DNA of 64,000 nt from Clostridia bacterium UC5.1-1C12 (GTDB lineage Bacteria; Bacillota_I; Bacilli_A; Erysipelotrichales; Erysipelotrichaceae): contig BBZX01000005.1 in assembly GCA_001305055.1 (NCBI GenBank), positions 62,001 to 126,000 on the forward strand, written 5' to 3'. Below are positions 52,182 through 60,569 of this stretch, one piece after another. How positions within the stretch are numbered: the stretch's first letter is position 1; each line of letters begins with the position of its first letter. A model generated the notes under the pieces. That model had not been told where the DNA came from and did not search any database. It saw only the letters and a program-made list of their open reading frames with translations. Made by a program: the position numbers and the translations under genes.

Positions 52182-52879
52182 GAAAGGCACCACCCTTCAA
52201 GAAAAGCATTCACAATCGCGCAGAAGCGGCCGCTTTGATGGTAATAAGCAAAATGATCCTCCTGTTCCAGTACAATCAAACACGCTTCAGGTATCAAAGC
52301 CTCCATCTTCTTCCCCATCCATAAGGGTGTCTGATCATCACACTCACCCCAGATCAGCAAAACCGGTACCTTAACCGTTTCAAGAACCGGCGTCAGATCC
52401 TCATTGACAACCTGCACCAGCACCTTGCGCTGAAACGCATCCGCATGCTGATAATCATAACTTCCCTTCGGCTTAGGCAGCGGCAGCCGGCGACTCAGCT
52501 TATGACAAGTCTGACGCCAGCGCTTCTGCCATGTCAGCGGCGGCTTAATACCGGCGGCTCCTGTTAAAACCATCGCACTGACTGAATATTTCAACGCATA
52601 ACGAATCGCCAAGCGGGCACCAAAAGAATGCGCGATCAGAATTGGGTCCGTTAATTCATGATCAAGAACAAACTGATGGAACGCTTCCACATAATCATCA
52701 AAGGTATCATAATTTTCAATAGCTTCACTCTCACCAAAGCCAAAAAGATCCAGTGAGGCTACTCGATAATGCTCTTTAAGCTTCTGCTGAAGCGGATTCA
52801 TCATGGTACAATTCTGACCCCAGCCATGCAGCAGAATTACATTTCTTCCAGATCCAGCGATCTGATAATGGATATTCAT
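52178..52879 (-). CDS. alpha/beta hydrolase
   Basis: 233 residues. LLHGWGQN oxyanion region, nucleophile Ser in LIAHSFGARLAIRYA, acid in LLIWGECDDQTP and His in EQEDHFAYY. No signal peptide. First gene of the hydrolase-murF-ddl operon; similar hydrolases sit beside murF in related Firmicutes, but their substrate is unknown. Its ribosome site AGGAGGGG lies inside the terminator-like stem that ends the two-component operon. Confidence 0.88.
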   Translation of the reverse strand: MNIHYQIAGSGRNVILLHGWGQNCTMMNPLQQKLKEHYRVASLDLFGFGESEAIENYDTFDDYVEAFHQFVLDHELTDPILIAHSFGARLAIRYALKYSVSAMVLTGAAGIKPPLTWQKRWRQTCHKLSRRLPLPKPKGSYDYQHADAFQRKVLVQVVNEDLTPVLETVKVPVLLIWGECDDQTPLWMGKKMEALIPEACLIVLEQEDHFAYYHQSGRFCAIVNAFLEGWCLS

Positions 52880-52920
52880 AAAAAACCCCTCCTGATTCAG
52901 TCTATGAATCAGTGAGAGGT
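52880..52920 (-). terminator. intrinsic terminator overlapping the hydrolase ribosome binding site
   Basis: Minus strand stem with CTGATTCA / TGAATCAG core, extended by ACC.CTC / GAG.GGT pairs, 5-nt loop, TTTTTT, then ATG of the next gene at once. It ends the HK/RR transcript and would also hide the Shine-Dalgarno site of the downstream gene. Confidence 0.75.
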
Positions 52921-52930
52921 ATTAAAACTA

Positions 52931-54277
52931 TCAGGCTTTAAATTTATTGATTCTAAAAATTACACCTTTGGTCATATTTTCACCAGAAACATTATAACCA
53001 TTTGCTGTCGTTACCTTATAAACAATAGATAAACCAATGCCAAATTGTCCGCCCTGCCCCTTTTCGAAAGGCTTAAATAAAGAAGCAATACGGCTCTCTG
53101 ACATACACGGACCATCATTGGAAATACTAAGTTCATCATCATTCAGTTTAATTTTTACCTGTGACTGCGCATAACGCAGTGAATTCTCCAACAGATTCTC
53201 CACCGTAATACGCCATGGCTCTTTGGAACCATTAAAATAAACTTCCTTCAGATCGGCCTTGATTTCAATATCCGGTTTTACTGCCTTCATCGCCAGCAGG
53301 ACCTCCTCAATAACTTCCTTCATATTGGTACGTTTTTCACCGGTATTCTGTGATACAAGATATTCAACACGGTTTAGATAAAGCAAAGAATGCACCTTGC
53401 GCTCCAAGCGATTTGCATTATCAATAATGACATCTACACTCTTTTCAAGCGTATCATATGGATAAATACCATCTTTAATTGATTCACCATAAGATTTAAT
53501 CGTAGCGATCGGCGTCTTAAGATCATGAGAAATATTATGAATCATTTCCTCCTTGGTCTTCTCCTGACGTTTCAGCTCCTGACGCATACTGACCAGCGCA
53601 TCCGCCAGTTCACCAATTTCATCATTACGATTCACCTTCAGCTCAGCATCCTCACCCAGCTTAATCTTTTCAATGTAATTACGAATCTGATTCAACGGAT
53701 GAATCAAATAACCCATCCAAATCATCAGTACAATAAAGAACACGCCTACCGCAATTACCGTAATATTGATTACACTGCTTAACAGCGTATCCCGATACAT
53801 CGTTCGATATTCCTTGGTAACCAACGATACCACCGCAAAATTAGGACTGGCAATATTAATTGCATAATAACCGCCGTCATAAGTATAATGTCCGACCTCA
53901 ACACCGTCCTCCATCTGCTTCAGCAGCTGCTTGCCGATGGTCAGCGTCAGCGAGCGGTTATTGTTTAATGTTTCAGAGGCTGAAGAATAATTTCCTTTAT
54001 CAGTATAGAAGATATGAATCATCATCGTGTCCTTCTGCGTGTCTTCTAATTGAAGCGTAATGATCTTATCCTCATCAACCCCCATCTTATATAGATTGAC
54101 GATAATCGATTGATTGCGGTCAATGATATTAAACATCTGATCACGGATAAAATCATCAACATTTCCGGTCAGAAAGATAAAGAAAAAGGAAGAGAAAAAA
54201 GCGATGAAAAAGAATATCAGAACAAACAGCTGCTGGGATAATGATAAATTCCTGACCCACGCATTCAGCTTTTTCAT
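52931..54277 (-). CDS. sensor histidine kinase (HAMP-HisKA-HATPase)
   Basis: 448 residues. TM1 (~17-37), extracellular sensor of ~130 residues, TM2 (~168-192), HAMP with NQIRNYIEKIKLGEDAEL, phosphorylated His251 in EEMIHNISHDLKTPIATI, and the ATPase N-box ENLLENSLRYA with GQFGIGLSIVYKV. Signals to the OmpR-type regulator whose stop shares a base with this start (TAATG). Position between glmM/cda and murF/ddl genes suggests an envelope role, but that is inference. Confidence 0.92.
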   Translation of the reverse strand: MKKLNAWVRNLSLSQQLFVLIFFFIAFFSSFFFIFLTGNVDDFIRDQMFNIIDRNQSIIVNLYKMGVDEDKIITLQLEDTQKDTMMIHIFYTDKGNYSSASETLNNNRSLTLTIGKQLLKQMEDGVEVGHYTYDGGYYAINIASPNFAVVSLVTKEYRTMYRDTLLSSVINITVIAVGVFFIVLMIWMGYLIHPLNQIRNYIEKIKLGEDAELKVNRNDEIGELADALVSMRQELKRQEKTKEEMIHNISHDLKTPIATIKSYGESIKDGIYPYDTLEKSVDVIIDNANRLERKVHSLLYLNRVEYLVSQNTGEKRTNMKEVIEEVLLAMKAVKPDIEIKADLKEVYFNGSKEPWRITVENLLENSLRYAQSQVKIKLNDDELSISNDGPCMSESRIASLFKPFEKGQGGQFGIGLSIVYKVTTANGYNVSGENMTKGVIFRINKFKA

Positions 54278-54936
54278 TATCCTAATCGATAGCCATAGCC
54301 ATAAATCGTATGAATATTCAGCTTAGGCAGCTTCTTTCTAAGTCTACGCAGCGTATCATCGACAACGCGATCCGAGCCAAAATAATTATCCTCCCAAACC
54401 AGCTCCAGAATTTTCTCTCTGGAGAACGCTGTCCCTTTGTTGCGGATAAACATCATCAGCAAATCAAATTCTTTCGTTGTCAGATCGATTTCTTCATTAT
54501 TATCAAATACCTTGCGCTGTTCCTCATCCAGTTCATAGCTGTCGATCTGAATACGGGTATTCTCACTCTTATATGTACGCTTAATAATGTTGTTTACCCG
54601 CAGCACAAGCTCCTTCGGTGAGAATGGTTTCGTGATATAATCATCACTGCCCTTTTCTAAACCAATGATGCGGTCAAACTCTTTATCGCGTGCGGACATG
54701 AAAATAACCGGAACATCACGGCCCTGCAGACGAATCTCTTCAATCAGATCGAAACCTGATTTATCATCCAGCATAATATCCAGAATCCACAAATGAACAT
54801 CATCATCCACCGTATGAATGCTGGCCTGTTCATAAGTATAATAAGAACGCACTTCATAGCCTTCTTTTTCAAGATAGCGTTTTACCAGCTCGTTTAAGTC
54901 CTTTTCATCTTCAACTACACAGATTACTTTTTTCAT
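54277..54936 (-). CDS. response regulator, OmpR family
   Basis: 219 residues from ATG 54936 (AGAGGTG 6 nt upstream). Receiver with VVEDEKDLNELV, phosphoacceptor Asp53 in LWILDIMLDD, FMSARD and a conserved Lys in DYITKPFSP. C-terminal winged helix with LTTKEFDLLMMFIRNKGTAFSREKILELVW and RVVDDTLRRLRKKL. Works with the downstream kinase. Confidence 0.93.
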   Translation of the reverse strand: MKKVICVVEDEKDLNELVKRYLEKEGYEVRSYYTYEQASIHTVDDDVHLWILDIMLDDKSGFDLIEEIRLQGRDVPVIFMSARDKEFDRIIGLEKGSDDYITKPFSPKELVLRVNNIIKRTYKSENTRIQIDSYELDEEQRKVFDNNEEIDLTTKEFDLLMMFIRNKGTAFSREKILELVWEDNYFGSDRVVDDTLRRLRKKLPKLNIHTIYGYGYRLG

Positions 54937-54995
54937 AGATACCACCTCTTCTACCACTTATTGTATCAAAATTTGAGAAAATTAAAAGGACTTGT

Positions 54996-56326
54996 TTAAA
55001 GTCCCTTTGATTTAACAAAATTTACGATTTGATAAACGTACTCATCACATAATTCATGAGTCTTGGCTTCAGCCATGACACGGACTAACGGTTCAGTGCC
55101 GCTTGGCCGAACCAAAATCCTTCCTTCATCGCCAAGCTTTGCTTCCACAGCCGCAATTTCCGCAAGAATTTCCGGATCATGCAGAGCCTTTTCCTTATCC
55201 TTTACCGGCACGTTGACTAAAAGCTGCGGATAAATAAACAGTTCCTCACCCAATGTCTTTAAACTTTGGCCGGTTTCCTTCATGATTTTCAGCAGCTGTA
55301 AGGCGGTAAATAAACCATCTCCGGTCGTTTCATAATCGTTAAAGATGATATGACCACTTTGTTCGCCGCCAATCGTATAACCATTCGCTTCCATACTTTC
55401 ATAAACATATTTATCACCAACAGCCGTTTGAACGCTGTGAATGCCACACTTCTCAAAAGCTTTATATAGACCGAGATTAGCCATGACTGTTGTCACCACA
55501 ACATCATCCTTCAACAATCCTTTAGCCTTTAAAGCCTTGCCGACAATATAAAGCGTATAATCGCCATTAATCAGATTGCCATCTTCATCAACAGCAATCA
55601 AGCGATCCGCATCACCGTCAAAAGCAAAGCCGGCATCATAATGTCCTTTGCGCATCAGTTCCTGAAGCTCCTCAGGATGCGTTGAGCCGCAATGTGTATT
55701 GATATTGACACCATTGGGTTCACTGTGAATCACTTCAAGCTTCGCACCCAATTCACGCAGTGTTTCCACCGCTGTCGCTACCGCGCTGCCATTAGCCAGA
55801 TCCAATGCGATATTCATGCCCGATAAATCACAGGCCGTTTCCCTTAACCATGAAATATACAGCTGCAGCGCATCATGATAATCGATGATGCGGCCGATTG
55901 CTTCATTAATCGCATAAGGCAGTTCATCTTCACCCGCAAAGGTTGCCTCAATGGCTTCCTCAACCGCCGGATCCATTTTTTGCCGGCCGGTGAAAACAGC
56001 TTAATGCCATTATCATAATACGGATTATGAGAAGCTGAAACCATGATTCCGCAGCTGAAATGCTCCTTCTGAATCAGATAAGATACGCTTGGTGTCGGGC
56101 ATACACCCAACAGATACACATCAGCGCCGCTTGCCGCAGCTCCAGCCGCTAAGCCCGATTCAAACATTGAACTGGACAAGCGGGTATCTTTGCCGATCAG
56201 TATGCGCGCATGGCCGCTTTGCCCATAATAGGCACCCAGATAACGGCCAATCTTAATTGCCTTATCCAGTGTCAGCGTATCATTAGCGCGTCCGCGTATG
56301 CCATCTGTACCAAAATATTTTCCCAT
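54996..56326 (-). CDS. glmM: phosphoglucosamine mutase GlmM
   Basis: 443 residues after restoring an A in the run near 55980 (AGKKMDPAVEEAIEATFAGED). MGKYFGTDGIRGRAN at the start, catalytic Ser99 in VSASHNPYYDNGIKLF, metal loop DGDADRLIAVDE, sugar-binding GEQSGHI and phosphate loop RPSGTEPLVRVMAE. Converts glucosamine-6-P to glucosamine-1-P for UDP-GlcNAc. Third gene of cdaA-cdaR-glmM, an order conserved in Firmicutes in which the proteins interact. Confidence 0.96.
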
Positions 56327-56349
56327 AGTAGCTCCTGTCTTTTCAATTT

Positions 56350-57731
56350 TTATTTTGTGACATTGATCTTGATCGTCTGCTTATCTAAGGTATAAGCCGC
56401 CAGCTTGTTGCCACCGCTGACATGGAGAGGCAATTCAATCGTACCGGTCTGTGTTACATCCGCCAAATCGATATAAACTGAAATCGCACTGCCATCCTCA
56501 GTATCAAGAACTTCCTGAGCGCCGCTGACGGTAACATTCACTGTCTGCGGTTCATTTTCATCAAGTGTCAATTTGTAATTCTGAGTATTATTCTTCCATT
56601 GGATTGGGATATCCTCAATCACTTTCTCAACCTTATCCGCTAATTCAATAGTAATACTGACTACCGATACACTCTTCTTACGCACACCGCTTGGCAGATT
56701 GATCGGCATTGAAAGGACCTGCGGTGATGAAGTAAAGCTGCTTACCGGTACCTGAATATCGATACCATTGATCTGATCAAGCACCTCTTGCGGTCCATAA
56801 ATCGTCACAGCCTGATGATCCAAACTATACCTTGAGATTGCCTTGTTGTTTGGAACTTCACCGATCGGCACGATGCTGATCGGCACATCTTTTTCAGGAC
56901 GGGTAACTTTAACTGTAGTTTGATCTTATCCGGAACAATATCAACATCCATACGATTTCCCTGCTGATCATAAGCTACTAACGGTGCTTCAACAGTGAAA
57001 TCACCTGTTACATTCGATACGTCAATTAAAGCTTTTACGATTGAAATAGAGCGGATCGTTGCGTCACTGGCACGTACCAGCACAGAATCCTTTTCAAATT
57101 CAGGCTCAGAGAGAGCATAAACAGAATCCATATCCTTTGTGTTGATAAAATCATAACCAATTTGGAATTCCTGAGACTGCTTCTTGCTGATTGTAATTAC
57201 CGCACTTGATGGATTTACCACAGCGGTAATACGGCTGGAAATATTCGCAACCTTTAAATCAACCTGATGCGTTCCTTCACCTAAACCATTCAAATCAGCG
57301 ACAACCTTCTGGGTTGCCTGACTGTCTGCCATTTGAATATCTGACAGATCACCCATCAGATAAACCGTTACAGATTCCGGTAAACCGGTTACCTCATAAA
57401 CCGCTGAATTAACCTCGGCGGTTACCGGCTGATCCGTATAGGTGTTCGTATAAGCCGGCTGTCTGCTGATTGACAAAGAATCCGTGGAATTGGTAGCCAC
57501 ATAGAGGATGATTGCCAAAATCAAAGCAACTTCCTTGGCATAACGCTGATTAAACAGAATCTTATCAAACCAAGCGCTCACCCAACGGAAAGCTTTCGCG
57601 AAAGTATTTTCGATACTCGCATAGGAGCGGGCAATTTTCTGACTTTGCTGAGCAATTGTTTTAGCCAGCTCAACTTTATTTTCATTGATCTTCTTTTCTT
57701 CCTGCTCTTTTTTCTTCTTTGGTCTTGCCAT
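56350..57731 (-). CDS. cdaR: CdaA regulatory protein CdaR (YbbR domains)
   Basis: 460 residues after restoring one A near 56923 (DKIKTTVKVTRPEKDVPISI). A basic cytosolic start, one membrane segment (~68-85, VALILAIILYVAT), then repeated YbbR beta domains outside the membrane, including VTVYLMGDLSDIQ, EGTHQVDLKV, IDVSNVTGDFTV and LDHQAVTIYGPQEVLDQING. Modulates the diadenylate cyclase encoded 3 bp upstream. Confidence 0.92.
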
Positions 57732-57733
57732 GA

Positions 57734-58786
57734 CTACTCACCTCCTTCAGTTTCTGAATCTGATTGATCATACACGATCTCTTCAGCAACTTCCTGAGTT
57801 TCTTCTAATTCTTCAGCAGCTTCCGCCGGCTTCTCAGTCACCTCAGCCTTGACTTCTTCCTCAGCCTTACGCTTGCCAAACTTCTTCACTGATTTCTTCA
57901 TCAAATGCGCAGTAATTTTCGGGCCCTTATGCTCTTCAGCCTCTACACCGTCACTGAATTCAATTTCATCATCATAATCCTTTTTAATTTGATTATCCTT
58001 CTGAATCTCATTTTCTGTATGACAGATTACCATCATCAGATATTCACGTAATGAATCAATACTCATCACATGCAGCTTGCCGCCCTCTGCAATCGAAATC
58101 GTACCGGTTTCTTCAGAAACAACGATTGAAATAGAATCCGTGATTTCACTGATACCGATTGCCGCGCGATGACGGGCACCATATGAAGATGGAAAATCAA
58201 AAGTCGTAGGCGGAAAATAAGCACTGGCACAGGCAATCTTATCGCCCTGAATGATAACAGCGCCATCGTGCAGCGGTGTACCCGGAACAAAGATCGAACA
58301 TAATAATTCACTGGTCACGATGGAATTCATCTTCGTACCTGTTTTGATATAATCGGATAATGAATGACTTTGTTCCAGCGAAATTAAAGCACCTGTCTGC
58401 GTAGCACTCAATTCACCGGCTGCCTTCACTAACTCATCAACCAGATTTTCACGTTCATTAACCGTTAAGGTTGAAATACGAGAAAAAACATTCGTCTTTC
58501 CCAGCTTTTCAAGCACATTGCGGATCTCTGGCTGGAACAGAATAATCAAAGCCAGCGGCCCCCATGCAATAAACATCGCTGCCAAGCTTTCAATTGTCGG
58601 CAGTTTAAAAATCTTAGCAAAAGCCTGTACGATAATAACAAAAATAATGCCCTTAAAAATCTGAATCGTTCTTGAATTATTACGAACGATCTTCAGTCCA
58701 TAGTATATGACAACCCATACGCACATGATATCAATAATGGCACGTATTATCTGAGTAATATTTGTTGTGGTGATATAGTTGAACAT
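57734..58786 (-). CDS. cdaA: diadenylate cyclase CdaA with long acidic C-terminal tail
   Basis: 350 residues. Three membrane segments at the N-terminus, then the DAC domain with HDGAVIIQG and GARHRAAIGISE (catalytic DGA and RHR), which makes c-di-AMP from ATP. Usual CdaA length is about 270; here about 90 extra residues follow the domain. They are Glu/Lys-rich (AEEEVKAEVTEKPAEAAEEL...) and probably disordered. No frame break is involved. First gene of the cdaA-cdaR-glmM operon. Confidence 0.95.
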   Translation of the reverse strand: MFNYITTTNITQIIRAIIDIMCVWVVIYYGLKIVRNNSRTIQIFKGIIFVIIVQAFAKIFKLPTIESLAAMFIAWGPLALIILFQPEIRNVLEKLGKTNVFSRISTLTVNERENLVDELVKAAGELSATQTGALISLEQSHSLSDYIKTGTKMNSIVTSELLCSIFVPGTPLHDGAVIIQGDKIACASAYFPPTTFDFPSSYGARHRAAIGISEITDSISIVVSEETGTISIAEGGKLHVMSIDSLREYLMMVICHTENEIQKDNQIKKDYDDEIEFSDGVEAEEHKGPKITAHLMKKSVKKFGKRKAEEEVKAEVTEKPAEAAEELEETQEVAEEIVYDQSDSETEGGE

Positions 58787-58844
58787 GACAAAACTCCTTT
58801 CACTTTTTTAATTATAGCATAAATTTATTGCATCTGACTATTTT

Positions 58845-59606
58845 TTAAAGCTCATCCTCAACAACATCAGCAACTTCATCAATCACCTTAAAAGCCATTG
58901 ACTGAAGTTCCTGCGGTGAGTCATGAAAGGTATAGCCTTTATAAGCCTGAAGCATGGAACAGTCATTAAACTGATCACCGACACAGATAACAGATACCGG
59001 CTCTAACTTACTGTCATTAAGCATTTTATTTATACCCGCAGCTTTGGAAATCCCCTTAGGCACAATATCCACACAATACAGATTAGGAAATGCTTCCGCG
59101 TATGCACTAAATCGCTCATTAATGGCTTTCGCATATTCATGATTGATCTCATTATCTTCAACGGAGATCACAATCTGCGCGATTTTTCCCTCCGCTATTA
59201 AATCGGCCTCCCTGCGCATCACATCCTGATTGCCGTATTTCAGATCCTCAGCGGATGCTTTCAATACAGTGCGGCTGCGGCTGATACCATTGTTAAGGAC
59301 ATAGGATATACAATTCAGGGAACGAATGCAGTCAATAATTTCAAGCGCCGCATTGAAATCAATCGTTGTAATCGATAATACATTGCCACTGCCATCTGCT
59401 TGAACACCGCCGTTATTGGTGATCAGAAAATCAACAGACAGCTCATTTTTAATGATTTCCTTTTGAATACTCTCTAATGAACGGCCGGTAACGATTCCAA
59501 ACAGATTTCCCTGCTTGTGCCAGTTGTTTAATGCTTCCTTATTTCTTTTTGAAACGGTATCACCTCTGCGTAATGTACCGTCATAATCTGCTGCCAGTAA
59601 TTTCAT
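58845..59606 (-). CDS. Cof-type HAD family phosphatase
   Basis: 253 residues from ATG 59606 (AAAGGAG 8 nt upstream). HAD motif I AADYDGTLR with the nucleophile Asp, motif II GIVTGRS, the C2-cap region, motif III Lys and motif IV VICVGDQFNDCSML with MLQAYKGYTFHDSP. Dephosphorylates small sugar phosphates or flavin-type substrates; the actual one cannot be read. Own promoter. Confidence 0.9.
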   Translation of the reverse strand: MKLLAADYDGTLRRGDTVSKRNKEALNNWHKQGNLFGIVTGRSLESIQKEIIKNELSVDFLITNNGGVQADGSGNVLSITTIDFNAALEIIDCIRSLNCISYVLNNGISRSRTVLKASAEDLKYGNQDVMRREADLIAEGKIAQIVISVEDNEINHEYAKAINERFSAYAEAFPNLYCVDIVPKGISKAAGINKMLNDSKLEPVSVICVGDQFNDCSMLQAYKGYTFHDSPQELQSMAFKVIDEVADVVEDEL

Positions 59607-59658
59607 TCTTAACTCCTTTGTTAGTTTATGAACCATCTATAAAATCATACACATGAAC

Positions 59659-59686
59659 ATTATATCGGCTTCATTAAAAATTGCAA
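59659..59686 (-). promoter_or_regulatory. sigma-A promoter of the HAD phosphatase gene
   Basis: TTGCAA, 16-bp spacer, TATAAT. Confidence 0.65.
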
Positions 59687-59689
59687 CCA

Positions 59690-59714
59690 AAATAAAAGCC
59701 ACGGCTGTGGCTTA
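59690..59714 (-). terminator. intrinsic terminator of the small unknown gene
   Basis: Minus strand AAGCCAC-AGCC-GTGGCTT, then TTATTTT; overlaps the stop codon. Confidence 0.8.
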
Positions 59715-60005
59715 GTTAACTTCTGAATATTTTCTGCGTTCCGGGCTTAAGTTATCTACATAATAACGAAGTGTTAAAGCTGAACCACACATGTTCTTTG
59801 TCTTAGGAGCAGCCAGAATAATATCCCCCTCTAAGAGAGCTTCAAGCATTGCCTTGCAGCATGTATTCATATTTTTAACACCCGGTTCTACTTCTTCCAT
59901 TAAATCTTTGGCATTGCATTCTATATACAGCCATTGTTTGTTATGAGCTTCTTCTTTTTTAGCCTGTAGTTTTTCAATATAATCAGCAATCGTGAATTTA
60001 TCCAT
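59712..60005 (-). CDS. small conserved-looking protein of unknown function
   Basis: 97 residues from ATG 60005 (GGAGGAG 6 nt upstream). MDKFTIADYIEKLQAKK is helical. The middle holds VKNMNTCCKAMLEALLEGD and the end ILAAPKTKNMCGSALTLRYYVDNLSPERR. No transmembrane or signal segment. It has its own promoter and terminator, so it is expressed as a single gene. I do not recognise the family; the shape suggests a small nucleic-acid-binding or regulatory protein, but nothing supports that firmly. Confidence 0.7.
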   Translation of the reverse strand: MDKFTIADYIEKLQAKKEEAHNKQWLYIECNAKDLMEEVEPGVKNMNTCCKAMLEALLEGDIILAAPKTKNMCGSALTLRYYVDNLSPERRKYSEVN

Positions 60006-60043
60006 GATTTCTCCTCCAATCCATAAATAAATAGGATATACAT

Positions 60044-60071
60044 ATTGTAGCATATTTTCATTTCTTTACAA
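60044..60071 (-). promoter_or_regulatory. sigma-A promoter of the small unknown gene
   Basis: TTGTAA, 16-bp spacer, TACAAT preceded by TG (extended -10). Confidence 0.65.
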
Positions 60072-60211
60072 TAAATGAAACTGCTTTCATTGAATAAATC
60101 GCTAATTTTTTCACTTTTTCTGCTTCATTTAAGTGATATAGACTGTGTTTTGTCGAATTTTGGCTGAAATCATCGGCTTTTTATAATCTTTATATTATCC
60201 GAATTTTGTAA

Positions 60212-60241
60212 AAAAAGAAATGAATCTGATCATTTCTTTTT
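60212..60241. terminator. bidirectional terminator hairpin
   Basis: AAAAAGAAATGA / TCATTTCTTTTT, perfect 12-bp stem with a 6-nt loop. Confidence 0.7.
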
Positions 60242-60436
60242 AATCTTGGAGGATAAAACCATTTTTCTCTTCTCCTTAATCTCTCGGCCTTCCCAAACCT
60301 TAAGACAGTTACCATTTTTCTCTCTCTTTTTTAGATATAACGTGATTCCAGTAAGCTCCTCCATAAGACTTTTCTCAACCACTACTATAGAATACGATGT
60401 GCCTAAATCTTTTTCGGGGGCAGAAATAAATTTTTT
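60230..60436 (-). pseudogene. possible remnant of a small gene
   Basis: An open frame of ~68 codons without a proper start, ending at a TGA inside the stem of a perfect terminator, as real genes do elsewhere in this window. The product is basic (LYLKKREKNGNCLKVWEGREIKEKRK). Upstream a poly-A stretch carries a stop, which may be a homopolymer error or true decay. I recognise no family. The remaining gap up to 60570 is AT-rich and holds only the next terminator. Confidence 0.3.
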
Positions 60437-60509
60437 TTATTTTTTTCTGATTATTTGATGAGCTTCTGATATTTTCAGCTGATTTATTGTATTTTGTCTC
60501 AATCTATCC

Positions 60510-60548
60510 TTTTTTAAAATAAGCAAGACCTTTGTGTAGCCTTGCTTT
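60510..60548 (-). terminator. intrinsic terminator of the surface protein gene
   Basis: Minus strand AAGCAAG / CTTGCTT with a 13-nt loop, then ATTTTAAAAAA. Confidence 0.6.
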
Positions 60549-60569
60549 AGTTATTCGAATAGAAATACA

